A stretch of DNA of 64,000 nt from NCBI GenBank assembly GCA_964035015.1, contig OZ036007.1, forward strand, positions 4,580,997-4,644,996, read 5' to 3'. Positions 24,849 to 64,000 of this stretch are shown piece after piece (the stretch's first letter is position 1; the number at the start of each line of letters is the position of its first letter). The position numbers and the translations under genes were made by a program. The notes under the pieces are model-generated. The model was not told the DNA's origin and ran no database searches. It saw only the letters and a program-made list of their open reading frames with translations. This DNA comes from Corallium rubrum (taxonomy: Eukaryota; Cnidaria; Anthozoa; Scleralcyonacea; Coralliidae).

Positions 24849-25395
24849 TATACAATTTAAGGGTTCGTAACCGGTTTGAAAATTTATTAACATTTTTTCA
24901 ATCCCAAATCGATTTCAAATTTATCCGCGATACGTCACTGACCCGGGGCCTCACGATTTCTCCCAGCCACGGTTACTGCTGGAGGACATGCCTAGCGGTT
25001 TCCCCACCCCTGAAACTGACAGGAGTCACTGGGAATTGCTGGGAGATTTTTCAAGGAAATCCCGGTCCAATTTTTTCAGTTCTGGGGGACAAATCTGTCC
25101 CTTCCCAACCGTAGTACCATGAGCAAATTTTATATACATCACTAATTGTAAACATGTTTGCACGGATCCAATTATCACGCTTCGATATACTATAATATAT
25201 TTGCATGCGGATTTTTAATATATACATGTACTTCTTGTACATAACATTTGGCCAGCCTTGGTTTTCTGTACAGTAATATTCGGTATTTTCTAATCAAGAC
25301 ATTTACATTTTTGCGTATTCTAATTCTCAGAAATTTCTAGTTCAGCGAGGCAATGAACAAGCAGTTAGGGGAGGGGGAGAGAAAACGCTTGCTTC
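24849..25395. other. Intergenic, 3' side of the IDH3B gene
   Basis: No conserved coding. Probably includes the 3' UTR of the minus-strand IDH3B gene just beyond 25396. Confidence 0.4.
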
Positions 25396-32603
<7,208 letters not shown>

Positions 32604-32868
32604 TTTGTTTACAATGTTTACATATTTCAAGCGCATTTGTGTGACGCATTAATTATGACGCAGCTACCGCTGACTGACTGTGGGCTCAATTTGGTTCTAA
32701 GTGGTGATTTGAGTTACAGTGGATTAGTGGAAGGGAAAATGGACAAATGGTAACTTGCTTCATGGCTGCTTTGCGTCATTTAAAAGATAATACATGATTA
32801 ATACCATAAAGTGTGGACTGGGATTTGAACCCAGAGAAATGAATTTGATTCCCACACCTGGGCACACT
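32604..32868. other. 5' flank of IDH3B
   Basis: The likely promoter of IDH3B. Contains AATTATGACGCAGC and a TGACTGACTGTGG; I cannot assign a defined core promoter. Confidence 0.35.
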
Positions 32869-32869
32869 T

Positions 32870-33995
32870 TTTTTTTTGGTATGTTTGGTACTTCTGTACC
32901 ATATAGAAAGATTGAAAATACAGCTGTCATTGTATGGTTATTTTTTGTTTTGGTATGTTTGGTACTTCTGACTGTACCATATAGAAAAGTTGAAAACAGC
33001 TGTCATTGTATGTATATATTTTTTGTTTTGGTATGTTTGGTACTTCTGTACCATATAGAAAGGTTGAAACCACAGCTGTCATTGTATGTATATATTGTTT
33101 GTTTTGGTATGTTTGGTACTTCTGTACCATATAGAAAAGTTGAAAACAGCTGTCATTGTATGTATATATTGTTTGTTTTGGTATGTTTGGTACTTCTGTA
33201 CCATTATAGAAAGGTTGAAAGCAAGCTGTCATGGTTATTTTGTTGTTTTGGTGTATATTTGGTACTTCTGTACCATATTTAGAGAGGTCGAAAACACAGC
33301 TGTCATTGTATGGTTGTTTGTTTTGGTATGTTTGGTACTTCTGTACCATACAGAAAGGTTGAAAATACAGCTGTCATTGTATGGTTATTTTTTGTTTTGG
33401 TATGTTTGGTACTTCTATACCATACAGAAAGGTTGAAAACACAGCTGTCATTGTATGGTTATTTTGTTGTTTTGGTGTATATTTGGTACTTCTGTACCAT
33501 ATTTAGAAAGGTTGAAAACACAGCTGTCATTGTATGGTTGTTTGTTTTGGTATGTTTGGTAACTTCGCTACAGAAAGGTTGAAAATACTTTTGTATGGTT
33601 ATTTTTTGTTTTGTTCGCCTTTATGTACTTTTATACCATACAGAAAGGTTGAAAACACAGCTGTCATTGTATGGTTATTTTTTGTTTTTAGTATGTTTGG
33701 TACTTCTGTACCATATAGAAAGGTTGAAACATAGTCAATCGAGATATGGTCTGGAAACTCCGCTAAAGTCTTTAGTTATCTTTTTGTTCGCCTGCACGGT
33801 GTAAGGTACGGTTCAACATAAAATCACAGCTCATTATAGGCGCTTTGAAGTTTGCCGAGTTTCCAGACCATATCTCGATTGACTATGGTTGAAAACAGCT
33901 GTCATATATTGTATGGATATAAATTGTTTGTTTTGGTATGTTTGGTACTTCTGTACCATATAAAAGGTCGAAAACACAGCTGCCATTGTAATTTT
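32870..33995. repeat. ~75-85-bp minisatellite, about 14 copies
   Basis: Unit: GTATGTTTGGTACTTCTGTA, CCATATAGAAAGGTTGAAAA, CACAGCTGTCATTGTATGG, then TTATTTTTTGTTTTG. Copies differ by small indels, so frames shift along the array and the ~100-codon open frames have no meaning. Interrupted by a MITE at 33730-33886. Confidence 0.95.
33730..33886. mobile_element. MITE inserted in the minisatellite, 8-bp duplication
   Basis: Exact ~30-base inverted ends (ATAGTCAATCGAGATATGGT and on to CTGGAAACTC). GGTTGAAA, part of the satellite unit, is duplicated at 33722-33729 and 33887-33894. An 8-bp duplication suggests hAT; one base of the border is ambiguous. Confidence 0.8.
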
Positions 33996-35502
33996 TAACT
34001 ATTGTAACTGTCAATGTATATTTTGATACCTTTTTGGTTTATCGACCATTTTAGCTATTGTGCGATCTAATTCTGGCCCTATATCGAAATTTACAGCGAG
34101 ACAGTCTTGTGTGCTGCAACAAAAAACTACAACGTCAGAGAGGCCAGGAAAAACCTTAATTTATAAGGAAACCTGAGTCAGGCCAAGATGTTGTAGTGTC
34201 CCCTGACAGGACTCAACAATTATGTGTTTACAAATCTTACAATTATAGAAATTAATAGACAATGAGGTGTCTGAGAAGCAACTATTGTTGTAATTGTGAA
34301 GTGCATGTGTACAGCATGGGAAGGAGTGCTCAGTTCCTCATACAATTGCTGATAATACTATAATAGTAATTACTTTTAGCTATTACATTTTACCCAATCA
34401 TTACTAAAATATAGAAGAATGAAACATGGACAAATTTATTTTTATTTAATTTTTCTAACTACATACATTCAACTTAATTATTTAATGAACAAAAAACCTG
34501 CAAAGCAAATGTATGATTAGAATCTTAGAATAATTTTATGAATAGCAAATGGTCATTTCACTATTCATTTTATAAATTTTAATGCTGGTTACCTGTGGAG
34601 CAGAGTAAAGAGACAAACACAATTTATTAAACCCTTTATTTACTACTGACAATTACTCGTTTACAAGTGCAATAAAACAGGAAACAGTAAGTCTAAGTAG
34701 GATATTGGACAGTGGACTACATGTAAGTGTAATCGGAGTGGATTTTGACCACCGGGTGCAAACATTAACCAGAGAGCTGAATATTTCTCATTGTACAGTA
34801 ATTATAGTGCAGCTTTAAGGACTGTAGTCTATACATTTTGAATCCCTATCTGAAAATTGCTGCACAGTTATGTGTACTGTAGCACCTTTTTTTTTCAATT
34901 TTTGTACCATTAACATATTTTACCTTATATAGTTACAAAATAAAACAAGTCTTTGATACAGAATTTTAACCAATAATTTTTTATTGAATGGGTAGACAAA
35001 CTGTATACCCATCATTCCACTAATTAAAGTTACTTAGTTTATAGTTATAGCTAGTGTATGGATCAAATTCACCAATACCACAATTATAATGTAAGACTTT
35101 TTTGGTCAAATAAGTTTTCCTACTTTGGGAAAATGTCTTTGGAAGATAATGAAAAGTAGCCATTAAAATATACATTACTTGGTGGAATTCATAAAGTTGG
35201 TCCATTCACCAATCCCGGTGGCACATGCAAGCATTATAATGGTACAAGAGGGTGAATCTTTCCAAGCACATCATTGGGAAATGAATCGTTTCCCTCAGTA
35301 ACTTGTTAAGCTGGTTCCCTCAGTAAATATTAATTACACTAATTAATCTGTCTAATAACTGCAAACTGAACTGCTGCCTACAACAATTTAAAAATGTACA
35401 CACCTGATCCAAATGGTGATGAGAGTCCATGGAAGCTAAAAAAACTAAGACTAAGATATACTTATATTATTACCAATGCTAATTAATTAATCTATTGTAG
35501 TA
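33996..35502. other. AT-rich intergenic stretch
   Basis: No conserved coding or inverted repeat noticed. Confidence 0.4.
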
Positions 35503-35787
35503 TAACATTTATTGATTTAAACTGCTGACATGCAGTACAATAAATGTTAATTACAGACATACACTCAAAATAATCTGCAACAAGTATATAATTTTGCATA
35601 AAGTCTGAAATTAAATATTTATTGGTTTAAACTGCTGGTATGCAGTACAATAAATAGTTGCATGCACCTGAGAATTAATAATTAATATTGGTTTAAACTG
35701 CTTTCAGTACAATATCTGTAATTACAATATCTGTAAAAATTATCAATAATAACTTATTGATTTAAACTGTTAACAGTACAATAAGTT
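35503..35787. repeat. Hairpin repeat cluster A (four copies)
   Basis: Copies at 35503-35549, 35616-35656, 35685-35715 and 35751-35787. Plan: outer arm ending TTATTG, ATTTAAACTGC or similar, short loop, GCAGT, A, CAATAA... The outer arms pair fully in each copy but differ between copies, e.g. AACATTTATTG with CAATAAATGTT, and AACTTATTG with CAATAAGTT. Inner stem ACTGC/GCAGT. An internal ATTTAA is unpaired against a single A. See the finding. Confidence 0.75.
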
Positions 35788-36410
35788 GGTTCATTACATG
35801 CTCTGATCTAAAGATGTATACATAAGGCTAAAAGTAATTTGTACTAATTATACCAGTCATAGTAATTTGTACCTATACTCAATACCTGCTGTCCACCATG
35901 ACTAGATGAATGTCCACCATAGCTGTTATCCACCAGATGCAGGGTACAATTTGTACCCAGAAGACTAGTTGGCCAAGAAATCCTATACCAACAGTCTACA
36001 GCAATGGGTAGTTTTTAATAACCCAGCCTGTCCCCTGGACCACACATGCCTCAAGACTATGGTCAGGGGCACAGGGTGTGGTTTCACCAAACTGTTGATT
36101 AATGGTATAGCTTTTCTTGTGTAATCTATCTATATTCTGCTCTATCTAAAGCACTGTATATAAGTTTTAATGTATATATATTTTTTTGCCACCAGGATTC
36201 TAACCTTCAGCTTTCTTAACCCAATTTGGATTTCCATCCAGTTGACCATGACTGCAGACATCCACCATGTTGACCACTCAACAGATTTCCAATGACCATT
36301 GTATAAATCCATTTAAGTCCATGTAAAACCATAAATCTCAGAGGTCAAAGTGTTCAAAATTGTCCAAGGTTTAATCTTTGTGGAAATAGAGTTCTCCCCC
36401 AAAATATATA

Positions 36411-36605
36411 TACAGGGTATACCAATAAAAATTACACTGTAATTGCATGATCAGTGCATCAGATGTGAAATTATAAATTTTAATAGAAAATTTAGTGCCA
36501 GGCTTTGGCAGTAAAATGAGACAATGTTTTCATTTGGAATTAATTGTCTTTGAAAGAGAAAACGAACTTTATTGTATAACTGATCATAGGGGACCACACC
36601 CTGTA
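36411..36605. mobile_element. mariner-like MITE (TACAGGGTATACC)
   Basis: TACAGGGTATACC at the left, GGGACCACACCCTGTA at the right, TA at both borders. Ends of the TACAGGGTG type are common in Tc1/mariner elements. 195 bases. Confidence 0.5.
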
Positions 36606-36616
36606 TGTATATTTGA

Positions 36617-36656
36617 AGAAATTAGCATTGATTTAAACTGCTAAACACTAAATTTC
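36617..36656. repeat. Hairpin repeat, diverged single copy
   Basis: AGAAATTAGCATTG, ATTTAAACTGCT, then CTAAATTTCT. The outer arm sequence has changed completely compared with clusters A and B, yet AGAAAT/ATTTCT still pairs. Confidence 0.5.
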
Positions 36657-36710
36657 TGAAGAGCCATTTCATACACGTGCAAGCTGAATGAAAATATCGT
36701 TAAGCATTTT

Positions 36711-37209
36711 TGCAGGCTTTGGAAATAAATGTGACCAGGTGTCATTCAGTAGCTGGCACTCTTGTTCAATCGTTTTGTATTCAGAGACCTTGATTGGCTC
36801 TCTGATTCATCATGAAAAACACTGGTGGTTATTGCCTGTAGTCAAGGATAATTGCTTCCACACCTGCTTGGCAACCAGGAATTTTTCAATTGTGCATTTT
36901 AACTACAGTTTTGGTTTTATTTTAATCCTAGCTAGTGTTTATAGTCCTAGTTAATTTTATTTTGAGTTCTTAAGTTTAAGGTTTAATTGGTTTATGTTAA
37001 TTAATCCTAGCTAACTTAAAATGCCCAAATATAAAAAAATTCATAATTGTCAAACAGGAATGGAAACAACCATCCCTGACTACAGATAATAAACCAGTAT
37101 TTCCCATGATGAACCAGAAAATCAGTGAAGGCACCAAAATGCAGAACAATCGAATAAGTGTGTCAGCCACTGGATGGCATCTGACTATCTTTATTCTCAA
37201 AATCCTGCA
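36711..37209. repeat. Old inverted duplication, ~240-bp arms
   Basis: The left arm (from TTGCAGGCTTTGG) and the reverse complement of the right arm (from TTGCAGGATTTTG) stay alignable through GATTCATCATG.AAA.ACTGGT, CTGTAGTCA.GGAT and GCATTTTAA. Identity by eye is only about two thirds. Lies between the two hairpin clusters. Confidence 0.6.
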
Positions 37210-37236
37210 ATAGTTGCATCAACTGAGTAATCAGTA

Positions 37237-37557
37237 ATTTATTGATTTAGACTGCTAATTACAGTACAATAAATATTGCTATAAAGACAAAACAATTAAC
37301 CCATACTTATTGATTTAAACTTGTAACAGTACAATAAGTATATTTGCATAAACTGAAAATCGTTGATACTTTCGTCTCGGAATAATAAATATTTATTGAT
37401 TTAGACTACTGATAGTACAATAAATATTTGCATAAACGAATTAGCTAATCAATGCTTATTGATTTAGACTGAACTCACAGTACAATAAGTATATTTGTAT
37501 ACACTCAGAGTAATCAATATCTATTGATTTAGACTGCAAGCAGTACAATGAATATTG
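37237..37557. repeat. Hairpin repeat cluster B (five copies)
   Basis: Copies at 37237-37274, 37304-37340, 37387-37429, 37455-37489 and 37515-37557, spaced 60-83 bases. Spacers share TTTGCATAAAC and GTAATCA, so this is a tandem array of a ~67-bp unit containing a hairpin. Outer arms again vary but pair: TACTTATTG with CAATAAGTA, AAATATTTATTG with CAATAAATATTT, CTTATTG with CAATAAG. Confidence 0.75.
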
Positions 37558-38989
37558 CCACACACTCTGGAACATTGTTTGTTTTGATGATATATTAAAA
37601 GCAGATTTTTAGGGAAAACCCAGTGTCACAAATCATTGAACCATGTCAATTAGAATCAACCTAAAAACAATTAGAAATAATTATTACACATTGCATTTTA
37701 AAACTATAAGCATAAACAGTCCACATGAATGTATATAATATAATCGGGAACTTACGAAATTCGCTCGAATTTTTGCTAATTAAATTAACTTAATTTCCCT
37801 TGGTCCCGAGAAACGTCAAATTGTCGACAAGCGGCAGAAAATGTGTTAATACTAAACCTCCAAATGCAAAGTTTTCAAAATTATACTAAAAATGAATTTA
37901 GTGTGCTATTCTTTAGGTCACGACACTTCCTCGACTCGGCCTTTTTTTGTTAAATTTAATTTAACAAGTACAGTACCGAAGCTGGTGTCGAAGTTGCCTT
38001 TGGTTGGGTGACAACCTGAATTTGTTCGACCGTTATTAGGTACGTGACATGACGTCTTGCTCCTTCCGCTGTTCTCAAGTTAAATAAATCCGACTGGGTT
38101 TTGTTTGTTGCCCGAAGTGACATGCAATTTTCTTCGTTTGGTCCGGCAGTTTCGAAATTACATTCTTGCTTTGCTTTCGGTGGGCCGACAAGCGACAAAA
38201 AATTGGAAAAAAATTGTTAACAAATATCCAAACTTCCAAAACTACAAGAATTTGTTCGAGTTCTGTAGAAATTAAAACAGAGAAATAGTTAGAACACTGA
38301 ATACTGTAGACGGCTAGTTATAAAATCTCACCGCACGCGCCTGATTTAACTTCAAACCAAACTCGACATTTTCAGGCAAAATGCATACCAAAACGGTTGA
38401 AAATGCTTTGGAAACGTTTCCTTGTACTCGAGGAGACTTAAAGGCAATACTTCAATCGACAAATAGTCGTAAATGAACACTAAATTCGAAGCAAACGGAC
38501 AGCCGAAAGTGCCGAAGGCAAAACACAAAAAGCTCAGTGCAGATTCGGACCGAACTTTTTGGTTAAAATTGACTGGAATTCTCTTGAAATGTTCAGCGGA
38601 GCTTCTGAAGACTTTATCAACGATAGATAGACGAAAAACGAATGTCAAAGAGTCGCAAAGCCGGAGTATCCGAGACCAGAACTGTTGAATGGCTGCATAG
38701 TCGGCACGACACGTGAAAAATTCGGGCCCCAACGAGCGGTACCTTTCACCGCCAAAAAATCATTTAAAATTCAAAAGAACACACAAGAAATGCAAATATA
38801 TACCTAAGTTTGCTGTGAAGAAGGCTTCTCGACGGGTTTCTTCCAACTGCCGCCGGTATTTGAGGTCAGTTTAACTTCGACGAAGAACACAGCAAACCTT
38901 TCCTTTGAGAAGCCCAACTTGAAGTGCGGGGCAAAAAGTTTGAAAAGAAATGCCAAGGAATCGAGGAATTCCCAAGGGTGGCGCGATTC
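37558..38989. other. Intergenic stretch with unassigned GC-richer blocks
   Basis: From about 37,900 to 38,960 the base composition rises and both strands hold 70-126-codon frames, none starting convincingly or resembling a family. It may be regulatory or a non-coding transcript. I assign no gene. Confidence 0.35.
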
Positions 38990-39115
38990 CCAATAACCGG
39001 TTGTGATTGGCTGATACGCAAAGTGGTTGCTCATTATTGGTCAGTTTTCAGCAACTGTCATTGGTCCTTTTTTCACTGATCCTTCGGCCATCGTTCTCAA
39101 AAATTTTGATCCGTT
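38990..39115. promoter_or_regulatory. Cluster of CCAAT/ATTGG boxes
   Basis: Within 75 bases: CCCAATAACCGG, GATTGGCTG, ATTATTGGTC and CATTGGTCC. Clustered CCAAT (NF-Y-type) boxes are typical of animal promoters. Which gene it would serve is unclear; RRP12 starts 1.1 kb downstream. Confidence 0.3.
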
Positions 39116-40224
39116 GTGTTTCTTTTAATATTTTCCAGAGGAATTACTCGTCCGGATTTGGGGTTTTGGTACATTTGTACAAATGGGAACAAAAACAAAG
39201 ACGTCGTTTAACTGAAAATACGAATACATTTTAATATCTCTTCTTAAAACTCGAGTTATGAAGCCTCGAAGGTAAAAGAGCTTTTGATCTTTGGGGCAAT
39301 AAACAACATAAATGCCAAATAATACCATTATAAACAAAACGAAAGAACAACATTACAGTTATTTTGGATAATTGGGCAAGGGTTCTTGCTGGATTCAGAA
39401 TTATTTGTGTCATAAAGATGATTTTTGAGAGTGAAAAATGCGATTTTGGATTTGGAACAAACACACGCTTGAGCTTGGCTTGGGTAAGGATCAAACGAAC
39501 GGCGGACCTCTGCGAAGACACCACCTGAATGGCTCAAACATTGGAGGGATGACATAGCGGTGTACGTACGTCATGGATGACATTAATTGTTTTAATACTG
39601 TAAGTTATCGTGAATTATTTAATTTCTTGACGAAAAGTTCAAACTGCTGCAAGTGTATCAAGCCAATATCAAGCTTGTATGCAGTCCGACATATTAGTTG
39701 GAACGATATACTGTCCGGAGAGTTAATTTTTAATTTATAGCATACATGAATGGCAACATTTAGATATTTGCAGACTACCTCTGGAAAAGAGGGATTGGAA
39801 AGAGAGTGGAGTAGGGGAGAGAAAACTCAAAAGGGAGCTGAGGAATTTCGAAAAGGGGAACAATGGGAGAAGAGTATAACTATGGGAAAAGGGAAGTGGG
39901 CCTGAGGGAAGACTAGAAAGACCATCCCTTCCCCACCCGCCCTTCCAGCCACCCTCCCCCTAGTCGACGCCCTTCCCCAGTAATCACGGTATATAGGTAT
40001 ATGGTGATATAGAGTACAAAATAGACTTGCTCCAAGTCTCTCTCTCGCTCTGCTCTCGCTGCGGCACGCAAAAACAAACAAAACAAAAGAACAGAAGGAC
40101 AAACGCAGGCAAAAGCTACGCAATACAGTATTAGGGGTACATAAAGTACTGGTGATAATTATTACCGCAGACATTGTGTTGTCGCTGTCTCGCTTGTGCA
40201 CATGGATCAACAGAACATTTCAAA
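39116..40224. other. Upstream region of RRP12
   Basis: No coding recognised. The segment 39,900-40,224 is likely promoter and 5' UTR. TATATAGG at 39991 is a possible TATA-like site, uncertain. Confidence 0.35.
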
Positions 40225-63904
<23,680 letters not shown>

Positions 63905-63942
63905 GTAGGTATTCCTCGTCCATTACGACGGTTGACCGTATC

Positions 63943-63954
63943 GTCTGTCTATCT

Positions 63955-63985
<31 letters not shown>

Positions 63986-64000
63986 CGTCCGTCCGTCCGT
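63943..64000. repeat. Start of a (GTCT)n/(GTCC)n array
   Basis: GTCT then CCGT units, running off the window; 39 bases after RRP12 exon 30. Same unit family as 13318, 26743 and 52609. Confidence 0.9.

Noticed and set aside
32794-33804. Overlapping hydrophobic frames (FWYVWYFCTI, VLVCLVLLYH)
   Set aside because: The ~75-bp minisatellite changes frame by indels; these are repeat translations.
35503-37557. CRISPR-like array
   Set aside because: The regular spacing of similar units looked array-like, but this is eukaryotic DNA, the units are palindromic and diverged, and the spacers are themselves related.
38352-38732. 126-codon minus-strand and 71-codon plus-strand frames
   Set aside because: The minus frame starts only at TTG, neither has supporting splice sites or family motifs, and they overlap on opposite strands.

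Overview
Eukaryotic (animal) genomic DNA. The genes are split into many short exons with GT..AG introns, three of them match conserved animal genes residue by residue, and the DNA between them is AT-rich and crowded with microsatellites, minisatellites, small inverted-repeat DNA transposons and SINE/LINE debris. The repeat style (5S-rRNA-derived SINE, long snap-back elements, CTGANGA...GAAA hairpin motifs) suggests a marine invertebrate. A cnidarian is my best guess, but this is inference and no sequence here proves the phylum.

Layout. 1-1.85 kb: hexamer and triplet arrays. 2.4-5.85 kb (minus): an unrecognised basic, Ser-rich protein gene, at least five exons, with a 5S-derived SINE in its first intron. 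6.2-10.7 kb: a field of inverted-repeat elements and a second 5S SINE. 10.7-13.1 kb (minus): a two-exon carboxymuconolactone decarboxylase/AhpD-like gene. 13.3-15.1 kb: a 1.76 kb tetranucleotide array separating it from the divergent ARL3 gene (15.27-19.74 kb, plus, eight exons, the first only the ATG). 22.1-22.7 kb (minus): an intronless gene of unknown function. 22.9-24.85 kb: three inverted-repeat elements. 25.4-32.6 kb (minus): a complete 13-exon gene for the mitochondrial NAD-isocitrate dehydrogenase beta (regulatory) subunit, with a piggyBac-like element, microsatellites and fold-backs in its introns. 32.87-33.99 kb: a ~75 bp minisatellite interrupted by a MITE. 35.5-37.6 kb: a field of about ten short hairpin repeats whose two stem arms change together. 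40.2 kb to the window end (plus): the first 30 exons (1001 codons) of RRP12, a ribosome-biogenesis HEAT-repeat protein, which runs off the window. Its introns hold seven large satellite arrays and many MITEs.

The genes do not form one pathway: RRP12 (pre-rRNA processing and subunit export), IDH3B (TCA cycle), ARL3 (ciliary lipidated-protein trafficking GTPase) and the AhpD-like protein are ordinary housekeeping neighbours. The noteworthy material is the repeats: the covarying hairpin array at 35.5-37.6 kb, and a hammerhead-ribozyme-like motif carried by at least three unrelated repeat families. All intron/exon boundaries were read by eye from reading-frame continuity, GT/AG sites and recalled family alignments; none has been tested against transcripts.
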